NCBI GenBank assembly: GCA_949285935.1
Contig: CASEAH010000062.1
Span: forward strand, 1 to 37,357
Length of the DNA: 37,357 nucleotides
Direction of reading: 5' to 3'
DNA from: an uncultured Oscillospiraceae bacterium
Lineage (GTDB): Bacteria > Bacillota > Clostridia > Oscillospirales > Ruminococcaceae
The notes under the pieces are model-generated. The model saw nothing but the letters and a program-made list of their open reading frames with translations. It searched no databases and was not told the DNA's origin. Of the stretch, positions 9,581-18,267 are shown piece by piece. A program made the position numbers and the translations under genes. The first letter of the stretch is position 1, and each line of letters starts with the position of its first letter.

Positions 9581-12151
9581 ATGAACGATCACGAAAACAA
9601 TCCCATCGTACCCATTACTCCGGAAAACTCCCGGATCATCCAGGTGGACATCGACAAGGAAATGCGGGGCAGCTTCCTGGCCTATTCCATGTCGGTGATC
9701 GTGGACCGGGCCCTCCCCGACGTGCGGGACGGCCTCAAGCCCGTCCACCGCAGGATCCTGTATGCCGCCGACGAGGCGGGACTGACCCCCGATAAACCCT
9801 ACCGCAAGTCCGCCACCATCGTGGGCGACGTGCTGGGCTCCTACCATCCCCACGGCGACGCCTCGGTCTATGACGCCATGGTGCGGATGGCCCAGAGCTT
9901 TTCCCTGCGGTATCCCCTCATTGACGGCCACGGCAACTTTGGCTCGGTGGACGGCGACCCACCGGCTGCCTACCGGTACACCGAGGCCCGGATGAGCAAA
10001 ATCGCCCTGTGGATGCTGGCGGATATCGACAAGGACACCATCGACTGGAACAGCAACTACGATGACACCAAAAAGGAGCCTGCCGCCCTGCCCAGCCGCT
10101 TCCCCAACCTGCTGGCCAACGGCTCCACCGGCATCGCGGTGGGTATGGCCACCAACATTCCTCCCCACAACCTGGGGGAGGTCATTGACGCCGCCGACTA
10201 TCTCATCGACAACCCCGACGCCTCTCTGGACCAGCTGATGGAATACATCAAGGGTCCCGACTTCCCCACGGGAGGCATCATCATGGGCCGCTCGGGCATC
10301 CGCAGTGCCTACGGCACCGGCCGGGGCAAGATCATCCTCCGGGCCCGGGCCGAGATCGAGGAATTCAAGAACGGCCGGGAGCGGATCATTGTCAGCGAGA
10401 TCCCCTATATGGTCAACAAGGCCCGGATGATCGAGCACATCGCGGAACTGGTGAAGGATAAGCGCATCGACCAGATCAGCGACCTGCGGGATGAGTCGGA
10501 CCGGGACGGCATGCGCATCGTCATCGAGCTGAAAAAGGACGCCAACGCCCAGGTGGTGCTCAACCAGCTGTATTCCTACACCCAGATGCAGGATACGGTG
10601 GGGGTCATCATGCTGGCTCTGGTGGACGGGGTCCCCCGGATCCTCACCCTCAAGGAGATGCTCCAGGAGTACCTGAAGCACCAGTTCAGCGTCATCACCC
10701 GGCGCACCATGTTTGAGCTGAAAAAAGCCCGGGACCGGGAGCATATCCTGGAAGGCCTGAAGATCGTCTGCGACAACACCGACGAGGTCATCCAGATCAT
10801 CCGCCATTCCCGGGACCGCAATGACTCCAAAAAGAACCTGATGGAGCGGTTCGGCATCACCGATCCCCAGGCCGCGGCCATTGTGGCCATGCAGCTGGGC
10901 CAGCTGTCCGGCATGGAGCGGATCCGCATCGAGGAGGAGCTGACCGGCATTATGGCCAAGGTGCAGGAGCTGGAATCCATCCTGGCGGATGACCGCAAGA
11001 TCTACGACATCATCAAGAAGGAAATGCAGGTGATCCGGGACAAGTTTGCCGACAACCGGCGCACCGAGATCATGACCGTTTCCGGAGAGGTGGACATCGA
11101 GGACCTGATCCCCCAGGAGGACTGCGCCATCACCCTGACCCATTTCGGCTATATCAAACGCCAGTCCCTGGACGCTTACCGCACCCAGCGCCGGGGCGGC
11201 CGGGGCGTTTCCGGCATGACCCGCCGTGAGGAGGACTTTGCGGAGGAGCTGTTTATCTGTTCCACCCACGACTATGTTCTGTTCTTTACCAGCAAGGGCA
11301 AGATGTACCGCATCAAGGGCTACGAGATCCCCGAAAGCTCCCGCACCGGCAAGGGGATGAACGTGGTGAATCTCCTTCCCATCGAAAAGGATGAGAAGAT
11401 CACCGCCATGATCCGGGTGGCCGGGGACTTCAGTCTGGAGGAGGAAAGCTATCTGGTGATGGTGACCCGTCAGGGCACCGTCAAGCGCACTCCTCTCAGC
11501 GCCTACCGCAACATCCGCAAGGGCGGCATCATTGCCATCACCCTGGAGGAGGGGGATGAGCTGGCCTGGGTCCGCCATACCAGCGGCGACGACCAGCTGA
11601 TCATCGCCACCGCCCGGGGCATGGCCATCCGCTTTGCCGAAACCGACGTCCGACCCATGGGCCGCAGCGCCATGGGCGTCCGGGCCATCCGCCTGGAGGA
11701 GGACGACGCGGTGGTGGGTATGGCCCGGGTCCGTCCCGGCGCCTACCTCCTTACCATCAGCGAGAAGGGAGCCGGCCGCCTGACCTCCCTGGAGGACTAC
11801 CGGATCCAGCAGCGGGGAGGCAAGGGCATCCGCAACTACGATACCCAGGGCAAGGACACCCTGGTGGCGGCCATCCGTGTGGTGGATTATGACGACGATG
11901 TGATCCTCATTTCCGACGACGGCGTCATCATCCGTATCCCCGTGGAGCAGATCGCCATCCAGTCCCGCTACGGCGGCGGCGTCCGGGCCATGCGGGTCGC
12001 CGAGGGCGCCCGGGTGGTTTCCCTGGCCCGCGCCCCCAGGGAAAGCGCCGGTGACGAGGAGGAAGCCTCTGAGGAGGACGCTTCCGACGGCCTGTCTGAG
12101 GCGGAGGAACCGGCGGAGGAAGCCGGATCTTCCCACGACGGCGAGGAATAA
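9581..12151 (+). CDS. gyrA: DNA gyrase subunit A
   Basis: GyrA cuts and rejoins DNA through an active-site tyrosine. This is Tyr133 in [10 protein letters not shown]. The quinolone-determining region reads [17 protein letters not shown], so Ala94 occupies the position of E. coli Ser83 while Asp98 (E. coli Asp87) is kept; Ala at this position is also natural in mycobacteria. The C-terminal domain shows the repeated beta-pinwheel blades and the GyrA box QRRGGRG near residue 545. After the last blade comes a strongly acidic tail of about 35 residues rich in Glu, Asp and Ser. It is 856 residues long and follows gyrB directly. GGGAGAG precedes the ATG. Confidence 0.98.
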   Translation: MNDHENNPIVPITPENSRIIQVDIDKEMRGSFLAYSMSVIVDRALPDVRDGLKPVHRRILYAADEAGLTPDKPYRKSATIVGDVLGSYHPHGDASVYDAMVRMAQSFSLRYPLIDGHGNFGSVDGDPPAAYRYTEARMSKIALWMLADIDKDTIDWNSNYDDTKKEPAALPSRFPNLLANGSTGIAVGMATNIPPHNLGEVIDAADYLIDNPDASLDQLMEYIKGPDFPTGGIIMGRSGIRSAYGTGRGKIILRARAEIEEFKNGRERIIVSEIPYMVNKARMIEHIAELVKDKRIDQISDLRDESDRDGMRIVIELKKDANAQVVLNQLYSYTQMQDTVGVIMLALVDGVPRILTLKEMLQEYLKHQFSVITRRTMFELKKARDREHILEGLKIVCDNTDEVIQIIRHSRDRNDSKKNLMERFGITDPQAAAIVAMQLGQLSGMERIRIEEELTGIMAKVQELESILADDRKIYDIIKKEMQVIRDKFADNRRTEIMTVSGEVDIEDLIPQEDCAITLTHFGYIKRQSLDAYRTQRRGGRGVSGMTRREEDFAEELFICSTHDYVLFFTSKGKMYRIKGYEIPESSRTGKGMNVVNLLPIEKDEKITAMIRVAGDFSLEEESYLVMVTRQGTVKRTPLSAYRNIRKGGIIAITLEEGDELAWVRHTSGDDQLIIATARGMAIRFAETDVRPMGRSAMGVRAIRLEEDDAVVGMARVRPGAYLLTISEKGAGRLTSLEDYRIQQRGGKGIRNYDTQGKDTLVAAIRVVDYDDDVILISDDGVIIRIPVEQIAIQSRYGGGVRAMRVAEGARVVSLARAPRESAGDEEEASEEDASDGLSEAEEPAEEAGSSHDGEE

Positions 12152-12157
12152 GGGACC

Positions 12158-13786
12158 ATGAAGAAGCTGTGGAGCCTGGCTCTGGCCTTCTGTCTGGTAC
12201 TGGGCCTGGCCGGCTGCGGCGGGGAGGAGAGCAAGCCTCTCCGCCTGGATATGGCGGGGGGGATCGGCAACCTGGATCCCCAATTTGCCACCGACCCCTG
12301 GGCACGGGTCATCATCGCAAACTGCCTGGAGGGTCTGGTGCGCCAGGAGGCTGACGGTACCATCGTACCCGCGGCGGCAGAGGACTTCACCCTTTCGCCC
12401 GATGGCCTTACCTACACCTTTACCCTGCGGGAGGATGCACGGTGGAGCCGCTACGACGGCCGGGATCCCGACGCGGACGGCGGACCTGTCACCGCCTATG
12501 ATTTTGAGTTTGCCTTCCGCCGGCTTTTTGATCCCCAGGTACCCTCCCCCTATTGCGGGGAGTACCTGATGATCCGGGGCGCGGCGGAGGCTTTGGCCGG
12601 GGAGGCTCCGGTGGAGTCCATCGGCGTGGAGGCCATCGACCAGCGGACCCTCCGCATCACCCTGACCCAGGCGGCGCCTTTTTTCCTGCGGCGGCTGGCG
12701 GAACCCCCCGCCATGCCCTGCAGCCAGACGTTTTTTGAAGAGACCCGGGGGCGCTATGGCCTGGAAGCCCCTTATCTTCAGTGCAACGGCCCCTACCGCC
12801 TGGCCCGGTGGGACAACGAAAATTCCCTGGTGCTGGAAGCTTCCCAGCAATACCGGCAGGAAGAGGGCCTGACCCGACCCCAGGTGATTTTTTACACCAG
12901 CCGGCTCCAGGAGGAGGACGGCTCGGTACATACCCCCCGGGAACTGTTCCTGGAGGGAAAATCGGACATTGCCCAGGTGGAGTACGGCGATCTGGAGGAA
13001 CTGGAAAAGCAGGGAGCCGCCTGTACCGCCTTTGACGACGCGGTGTGGGTGCTGGCCTTTAACCAGCGCAAAGAGGTTTTGGCCAACGACGGGGTACGGC
13101 TGGCCCTGGCTTCGGTGCTGGAACGTGAGGAACTGGGCCAGCGGACGCCGGAGCCCTATACCCCGGCGGATTCTCTGGTACCGCCGGGCGCCCGGGTCTT
13201 TGACAAAAGCTACCTGGAGCTGGCGGGAAAGCCCCGGCTGCCCCAGACGGACAGCGGGACGGCCCGGGAACTGCTGGAACAGGGACTGGCGGAGGCCGGC
13301 TATGACACCTTGCCCACCCTGACCCTGCTGGTGCCCCAGTGGACGGAAATGGGCTCCCTGGCGGGCTATTTCCAGAAGCTGTGGCAGCAGGGCCTGAACC
13401 AGTATGTCAACCTGCGCATCCTGCCGGAGAGTCAGTATTATCTGGACCTGTACGGCGGAGAAAACTGGGATATGGCCATTCTGCCCGTCCAGACCAGCGG
13501 GGACGATCCTGCCGGGACCTTGACGGCCTTTACTTCCGGTTCGGCGGCCAACCATACCGGCTATGCCGATCCGGAATACGACCGGCTTCTGGAGCAGGCC
13601 CAGTCGGCCTCCCAGCTGGACCAGTCGGTTTCCTTGTACCGCCAGGCAGAGCAGAAACTGCTGGATGAAGCAGTGGCGATCCCCCTCTATGCCCAGTCGG
13701 CCTATTACGCTGTAGGTCCGGGAGTCACGGGGGTATCCATCCTTCCGGGAGGCGGTTTTGATTTCCGCCGCGCCTGGCGGGTGTGA
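12158..13786 (+). CDS. ABC transporter solute-binding lipoprotein, family 5 (OppA/DppA-like)
   Basis: The product is a 542-residue extracytoplasmic binding protein, probably for peptides. It has a lipoprotein signal peptide, MKKLWSLALAFCLVLGLAGC, with the lipid-anchored Cys at position 20. Family 5 features follow: LRLDMAGGIGNLDPQFATD near the start, LSPDGLTYTFTLREDARWS, VTAYDFEFAFRRL and a C-terminal LLDEAVAIPLYAQSAYY. The ATG is only 7 bp after the gyrA stop, with AAGGGA between, so it should be transcribed and perhaps translationally coupled with gyrA. No permease or ATPase genes are adjacent, so it is an orphan that must use components encoded elsewhere or act as a sensor. The ligand cannot be read from sequence. 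Confidence 0.88.
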   Translation: MKKLWSLALAFCLVLGLAGCGGEESKPLRLDMAGGIGNLDPQFATDPWARVIIANCLEGLVRQEADGTIVPAAAEDFTLSPDGLTYTFTLREDARWSRYDGRDPDADGGPVTAYDFEFAFRRLFDPQVPSPYCGEYLMIRGAAEALAGEAPVESIGVEAIDQRTLRITLTQAAPFFLRRLAEPPAMPCSQTFFEETRGRYGLEAPYLQCNGPYRLARWDNENSLVLEASQQYRQEEGLTRPQVIFYTSRLQEEDGSVHTPRELFLEGKSDIAQVEYGDLEELEKQGAACTAFDDAVWVLAFNQRKEVLANDGVRLALASVLEREELGQRTPEPYTPADSLVPPGARVFDKSYLELAGKPRLPQTDSGTARELLEQGLAEAGYDTLPTLTLLVPQWTEMGSLAGYFQKLWQQGLNQYVNLRILPESQYYLDLYGGENWDMAILPVQTSGDDPAGTLTAFTSGSAANHTGYADPEYDRLLEQAQSASQLDQSVSLYRQAEQKLLDEAVAIPLYAQSAYYAVGPGVTGVSILPGGGFDFRRAWRV

Positions 13787-13885
13787 TCCCTGCTTTGTCT
13801 GCCCGGAAAGCAGGACCGGAGGCCGCAAAAATAACAGGAAAAAATCCCTGGTTGAGAATCAAAAATCAGGGGATCTTCTGTTCAT

Positions 13886-13936
13886 AAAAAGCCAACAGGC
13901 GCCCTTTCCCGGGTTGGGAAGGGGCGCTGGCTTTTT
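13886..13936. terminator. Bidirectional terminator between the binding protein and the AEC genes
   Basis: AAAAAGCCA (13886-13894) pairs with TGGCTTTTT (13928-13936) outside an inner stem GCGCCCTTTCCC / GGGAAGGGGCGC (13899-13927). The A-run on one side and T-run on the other let it act on both converging transcripts. Similar hairpins recur at about 14076-14117 and 14255-14297 inside the tandem repeat. Confidence 0.8.
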
Positions 13937-14369
13937 AGAGGAGAAAAAGACCGGATGGAAGGACCGGCGAAGAAGAAAAGCAGTCCCACGGTGGGATGGA
14001 TTCCCGGCTAAGAGAGTGGACCCAGGGGATAGCAGGCTTTTTGGGAGAAATAAATTTGCCGTTTGCAGGAAGCAAAAAGTGCCCTTTCCCGGTTTGGGAA
14101 GGGGCGCTGGCTTTTTAGAGGAGAAAAAGACCGGATGGAAGGACCGGCGAAGAAGAAAAGCAGTCCCACGGCGGATGGATTCCCGGCTGAGAGAGTGGAC
14201 CCAGAGGATTGCAGGCTTTTTGGGAGAAATAAATTTGCCGTTTGCAGGAAGCAAAAAGTGCCCTTTCCCGGTTTGGGAAGGGGCACCTGGCTTTTTGGGG
14301 GAGAAAAGGACCGGGTGGAAGGACCGGCGGAGAAGAAAAGCAGTCCCACGGCGGGATGGATTCCCTGCT
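13901..14369. repeat. Triplicated ~180-bp tandem repeat carrying terminator hairpins
   Basis: The unit starts at GCCCTTTCCCGG at 13901, 14081 and 14260, so the spacing is 180 and 179 bp. The third copy is cut at about 14369. Each unit has the terminator hairpin, then GAGAAAAAGACCGGATGGAA, AAGAAAAGCAGTCCCACGG, a segment GAGAGTGGACCCAG and AAATAAATTTGCCGTTTGCA. Copies are nearly identical. Frames crossing the array are repetitive and lack any recognisable domain, so I regard it as non-coding. Confidence 0.88.
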
Positions 14370-14411
14370 TTTGGGGATGGCCCATGGTTTTGAGCCTTTT
14401 AAGAGGCCGGA

Positions 14412-15350
14412 TCACATGATCCCCAGCTGTTTGAAGAGGAAGATCCAGAAGAAAACGGTGAAGATGGCAAAGAAGGAATTGCAGACCACAGCCTGTCCTG
14501 CCAGTTCTCCGTCGGCCCCCATTTCGCAGGCCATGGGGTAAGAGCTGGAAGCCGTGGGGGAAGCAAAAAGGGAGATGAGTGCGGCTATTTCTACCTCCCG
14601 GAAGCCCAGCAGGGCCGCGGCGGAGAGAAAAATGGCGGGGCCCACCAGCAAACGGCCCACCACGCAGATGACCAGCTGCCGGGCGGAAGACCGAAGGGCA
14701 GAAAAGCGGAAGGTACCGCCCAGAACGATCAGGGCCAGGGGGGTGCCCACATGGCCCACGTCAGAAATGGTGCTTTCCACCGGAGCGGGGAGGCGCAGGC
14801 CGGTAAGAAGACAGAAAAGTCCCAGCCCGGCGCCGATAATCAGGGGATTGGTGACCACGCCCCGGAGGGCTTTTTTCAGATCCACCTTTCCTCCCCGGAA
14901 GTATTCCAGGGCAAAGACGGCCAGAACATTGAAAAGGGGCACCACCGCCGCCACCAGGATGGCCGCCACTCCCACCTTCTCCTGACCGAAGAGGGCGGCA
15001 GTCACCGGAAGGCCAAAGATAACAAAATTGCTGCGGAATACTGCCTGAACCATGGAGGCCTGTTTGGGCCGGTCTGTTTCCAGCCGGGGGATGATGATCA
15101 TGGACAGGGCAAAGAGGGCCAATGTTCCCCCCACGGCAAAAGCCAGCAGCCGGGGATTAAAGGCAGTGGCCACATCGGTATTGTAGACGTTTTGGAAAAG
15201 CATGGCGGGGAGAAAAACCCGGAACACCAGGGAGTTGCAGCCGGAAAGGGTATGGTCGTCCACCAGGCTGACGCGGCGGAGCAGGTATCCCAGGGTCAGC
15301 ATGAGAAAAATGGGGAGCATGACCCGTGCGGAGAGAAGGAGATTTTCCAT
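14412..15350 (-). CDS. AEC-family transporter (auxin efflux carrier type), copy 2
   Basis: AEC proteins are membrane transporters of about 310 residues with 10 helices in two inverted repeats; bacterial members move small organic acids such as malate, but substrates vary. This 312-residue product starts at the ATG at 15350 (MENLLLSARVMLPIFLMLTL) and shows the family pattern: GYLLRRVSLVDDHTLSGCNS, VFRVFLPAMLFQNVY, FRSNFVIFGLPVTAALFG, NPLIIGAGLGL, TPLALIVLGGTF and the C-terminal ASPTASSSYPMACEMGADGE. It has the same length as the neighbouring gene at 15410-16348 and is clearly its tandem paralogue. The start chosen drops 32 upstream codons that do not resemble the family. It ends against the triple repeat and bidirectional terminator. 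Confidence 0.9.
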   Translation of the reverse strand: MENLLLSARVMLPIFLMLTLGYLLRRVSLVDDHTLSGCNSLVFRVFLPAMLFQNVYNTDVATAFNPRLLAFAVGGTLALFALSMIIIPRLETDRPKQASMVQAVFRSNFVIFGLPVTAALFGQEKVGVAAILVAAVVPLFNVLAVFALEYFRGGKVDLKKALRGVVTNPLIIGAGLGLFCLLTGLRLPAPVESTISDVGHVGTPLALIVLGGTFRFSALRSSARQLVICVVGRLLVGPAIFLSAAALLGFREVEIAALISLFASPTASSSYPMACEMGADGELAGQAVVCNSFFAIFTVFFWIFLFKQLGIM

Positions 15351-15409
15351 GGCTTTTTCAGATCCTTTACAGCAGTGTGATGAAAATGATTGGAAGGGAT
15401 GCTCCGGTG

Positions 15410-16348
15410 TTACAGCAGTCCCACCCGGGACAGGGCAAAGATCCACAGGAAAAGGGTGACCACCGAAGCGGCGGAATTGACCACCACGATCCGTCCCGCC
15501 AGTTCGCCGTCGGCTCCCATTTCACAGGCCAGGGCATAGCTGGATACCGAGGTGGGAGAGGCAAACAGAGCCAGCAGAGCGGCGATTTGGGGGCCGGTGA
15601 AGCCCAGCAGCGCCGCAGGGGGGAGGAAAATCAGGGGCACCAGGATGAGATTGGCCACCAGGCAGACCATCAAAGGCCGTGCGGACTGGCCCAGTCCCTG
15701 GAAGCGGAAGGTGCCTCCCAGGACGATAAGCGCCAGAGGCGTGGCCACGCCGCCGATGTCCCCCAGGGTATTCATCACCACATCGGGGAGCTTCCAGCCG
15801 GTGAGGAGGAAGAGGACCCCCAGCAGGGAGCCGATGATCAGGGGATTCCGGGCCATGCCGGCAAAGAGCCTTTTGGGCTCCACCCGGCCGCTGCGGTAAT
15901 ATTCCATAATCAGGACGGTAAGGACATTGGAAAGGGGAATGACCACCGCCACCAGCAGAGCCGCGATGCCGCCGTGTCCGGGTCCGTAAAGGGCGTCGGT
16001 GATGGCAATGCTGAAAAGGATAAAATTGGTCCGGTAAACGCCCTGGACCATGGCGCTGCGCTTGGGGTTGGATTTTTCGGTGAGGGGGATGAAAAGGACC
16101 AGCAGCACAAAAATGAGGACGGTAGCCACGGCGGTATAGAGCATCAGCCGTCCGTCAAAGGCGGTGGTGAGGTCGGCGGTATAGATATTGCGGAAGAGGA
16201 CGGCAGGGAGGAAGACCCGGAAAACCAGGGTATTGCAGCCTGCCAGGGTGTGCTCATCGGCCAGACCGGTTTGCCGCAGCAGATATCCCAGAGCCAGCAT
16301 CAAAAAGATGGGCAAAACCACCTGAAAGGCCAGACCAAGACTGTTCAT
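15410..16348 (-). CDS. AEC-family transporter (auxin efflux carrier type), copy 1
   Basis: This 312-residue multi-pass membrane protein of the AEC family is the upstream member of a tandem pair. It shares block after block with its neighbour: LPIFLMLALGYLLRQTGLAD, NTLVFRVFLPAVLFRNIY, RNPLIIGSLLGVLFLLTG, TPLALIVLGGTFRF and ASPTSVSSYALACEMGADGE. Its ATG at 16348 overlaps the stop of the GNAT gene upstream in an ATGA overlap, so the GNAT gene and both transporters probably form one leftward operon. The substrate is unknown; neither gene is next to a malate or malonate enzyme that would suggest one. Confidence 0.9.
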   Translation of the reverse strand: MNSLGLAFQVVLPIFLMLALGYLLRQTGLADEHTLAGCNTLVFRVFLPAVLFRNIYTADLTTAFDGRLMLYTAVATVLIFVLLVLFIPLTEKSNPKRSAMVQGVYRTNFILFSIAITDALYGPGHGGIAALLVAVVIPLSNVLTVLIMEYYRSGRVEPKRLFAGMARNPLIIGSLLGVLFLLTGWKLPDVVMNTLGDIGGVATPLALIVLGGTFRFQGLGQSARPLMVCLVANLILVPLIFLPPAALLGFTGPQIAALLALFASPTSVSSYALACEMGADGELAGRIVVVNSAASVVTLFLWIFALSRVGLL

Positions 16349-16869
16349 AAAAGATTCTCCTTTGCGTCGTAGTGGGGAAAAAGCCCCTGGGGAGGAGAGG
16401 AGCCCTCCGGGAAAAAGACAAAAAGCAGCAGTTCCTCCTCCCGGCCGGCCTGGCGGAAGCCCAGCCGCCGCAGCAGCGCCGCCGAAGGAAGGTTTTCCTC
16501 ATGGGTATGGGCCAGGACGCAGCGGAAGCCCGTTTCACCGGCCCATTCCAGAACCCGGGCGGCGGCCTCACGGGCATAGCCCTGACCCGCCCGGGCAGGG
16601 GAGACGGTGAAGCCCAGCCAAAGGTCTCCGCCCTCCCGGCGCAGGTACAGGTCTCCCGCCAGGCGGCCGGAGTCCCGTAGGACCACCGCCAGCTGAAGCC
16701 CCTGTTCCAGCGTGTGCTTCCCCAGGAGCGCCGCTTGGTACTCCCGGCGGCTCAAACCCTTGAAGCCCTGGTATTTCATCCAGGCGGCATCGTTCCGGTA
16801 GGCCATAAAGTCCTCCAGATCTTCCGGGGCAAAGGGGCGGATGAGACATCGGGGCGTATACAGTTCCAA
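16345..16869 (-). CDS. GNAT-family N-acetyltransferase (RimJ/RimL-like)
   Basis: This 174-residue acetyl-CoA-dependent N-acetyltransferase is of the RimJ/RimL type. The opening MELYTPRCLIRPFAPEDLED, the middle LWLGFTVSPARAGQGYAREA (acetyl-CoA loop, R/Q-x-x-G-x-A pattern) and the late NLPSAALLRRLGFRQAG are typical of the group. The start is a TTG at 16869: GGAGG lies 7 nt upstream on the minus strand, and no closer ATG fits the conserved N-terminus. The stop overlaps the start of the AEC transporter gene. The target, ribosomal protein or small molecule, cannot be told from sequence. Confidence 0.87.
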   Translation of the reverse strand: MELYTPRCLIRPFAPEDLEDFMAYRNDAAWMKYQGFKGLSRREYQAALLGKHTLEQGLQLAVVLRDSGRLAGDLYLRREGGDLWLGFTVSPARAGQGYAREAAARVLEWAGETGFRCVLAHTHEENLPSAALLRRLGFRQAGREEELLLFVFFPEGSSPPQGLFPHYDAKENLL

Positions 16870-17055
16870 GCCTGCACCTCCCGGGCACGGCGGTGCGCGT
16901 ATTTACTACCATGATAGCTCTTTTGGGCCGGGAACACAACCACCGGGGGGCAAATTAAAATTTTAACACCGGCGCACGAAAAAGTTGTCCCCTGTGCTTC
17001 TGTGAAAAACAGACAAACGGATTGTTTGTCCTTACAAAAATACAACTTGTTTTTG

Positions 17056-17084
17056 TTGACTTTGGCGGGTTAAAGCAATATAAT
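17056..17084 (+). promoter_or_regulatory. Sigma-A promoter for serC-serA
   Basis: TTGACT (17056-17061) and a perfect TATAAT (17079-17084) are separated by 17 bp. The leader to serC is about 60 nt, too short for a T-box riboswitch. The rest of the 16870-17152 spacer shows no gene. Confidence 0.85.
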
Positions 17085-17152
17085 GTACCTTACATACCTC
17101 ACGGGAACCCCCTTCCCGGAGGCAATCTATTTTGCAAGAGGAGGAAATTGGT

Positions 17153-18232
17153 ATGGCAAGAGTGTATAATTTTTCCGCCGGTCCGTCCATGCTGCCCCTG
17201 CCGGTGCTGGAACGGGCGTCCAGGGAGATGGTGGAATACGGCTCTTCAGGGCAGTCCGTGATGGAGATGAGCCATCGATCCCGGGAATACGGTGAGATTA
17301 TCGCACACTGCGAAGCCCTCCTCCGGGAAGTGATGGCCATTCCCGACAACTACAAGGTGCTTTTCCTCCAGGGCGGGGCCTCCCTGCAGTTTTCCATGGT
17401 GCCCCTGAACCTGATGACCACCGGCAAAGCCGACTATGTCCTCACCGGCCAGTGGGCCAAAAAAGCCATTGAGGAAGCCCGGAAGGTAGGGCAGGTGAAT
17501 GTGGTGGCCTCCAGCCAGGACAAAACCTACTCCTATATTCCCAACATCCCCCGGGAGGCCTGCGACCCCCAGGCGGATTATTTCTATATCTGCTACAACA
17601 ACACCATTTACGGAACCGCCTTCCAGGAGGTCCCCGATACCGGCTCCGTGCCCCTGGTGGCGGACGTGTCCTCCTGCTTCCTCAGCGAACCGATGGATGT
17701 TTCCCGGTTCGGCATGCTGTTTGCCGGCGCCCAGAAGAACTTTGGCCCCGCCGGGGTGGTGGTGGCCATCATCCGGGAGGACCTGATCGGCCATGCCCGG
17801 GAGGGGATCCCCACCATGCTGGACTACAAGACCCATGCCGACAACGATTCCATGTTCAACACCCCGCCCACCTACGCAATTTATGTCTGCGGGCTGGTGC
17901 TGGAGTGGCTCAAATCCCTGGGCGGCCTGTCCGCCATGGCCGCCATCAACCGGGAAAAGGCTGCCATCCTCTATGATTATCTGGACAGCTCCTCCTTCTT
18001 CCGGGGCACCGTGGAACGGAACAGCCGCTCCCTCATGAACGTCCCCTTTGTCATCGGCGACGCCGATCTGGAAAAGAAATTTATCCGGGAGGCGGAGGCC
18101 GCCGGCCTGGTCAACCTCAAGGGCCACCGCTCGGTGGGCGGGATGCGGGCCTCCATCTACAACGCCATGCCGGTGGAAGGGGTCCGGGCGCTGGTTGCGT
18201 TTATGAAGAAATTTGAGACAGACAACCGCTGA
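17153..18232 (+). CDS. serC: Phosphoserine aminotransferase
   Basis: SerC converts 3-phosphohydroxypyruvate plus glutamate to phosphoserine, the second step of serine synthesis. The ATG at 17153 has AGAGGAGGAAA just upstream, which rules out the in-frame start at 17132. The 359-residue product begins MARVYNFSAGPSMLPLPVLE, the usual opening of this class IV aminotransferase. The pyridoxal-phosphate lysine is K195 in FAGAQKNFGPAG. LFLQGGASLQFSMVPLNL and the C-terminal GHRSVGGMRASIYNAMP, which binds the substrate phosphate, are intact. It is followed 35 bp later by serA in a two-gene operon that lacks serB. Confidence 0.97.
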   Translation: MARVYNFSAGPSMLPLPVLERASREMVEYGSSGQSVMEMSHRSREYGEIIAHCEALLREVMAIPDNYKVLFLQGGASLQFSMVPLNLMTTGKADYVLTGQWAKKAIEEARKVGQVNVVASSQDKTYSYIPNIPREACDPQADYFYICYNNTIYGTAFQEVPDTGSVPLVADVSSCFLSEPMDVSRFGMLFAGAQKNFGPAGVVVAIIREDLIGHAREGIPTMLDYKTHADNDSMFNTPPTYAIYVCGLVLEWLKSLGGLSAMAAINREKAAILYDYLDSSSFFRGTVERNSRSLMNVPFVIGDADLEKKFIREAEAAGLVNLKGHRSVGGMRASIYNAMPVEGVRALVAFMKKFETDNR

Positions 18233-18267
18233 GCCTCCGGCCCGGCGCAGTAAGGAGGAGAAGTCCT

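Noticed and set aside
9575-13828. A 1,417-codon open frame on the minus strand
   Set aside because: It lies opposite gyrA and the binding-protein gene, is rich in Gly, His, Val, Leu and Asp as antisense of GC-biased codons always is, and matches no family. It is an antisense shadow.
13901-14369. CRISPR array
   Set aside because: Units are about 180 bp, nearly identical throughout and only three in number; there are no short repeats with unique spacers and no cas genes.
13758-14393. Repetitive frames over the triple repeat (plus and minus strands)
   Set aside because: The same product pattern appears in several frames, the period is not a multiple of three, and the unit contains terminator hairpins.
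17085-17152. T-box riboswitch for serine before serC
   Set aside because: The leader is about 60 nt, too short, and has no T-box sequence or terminator.
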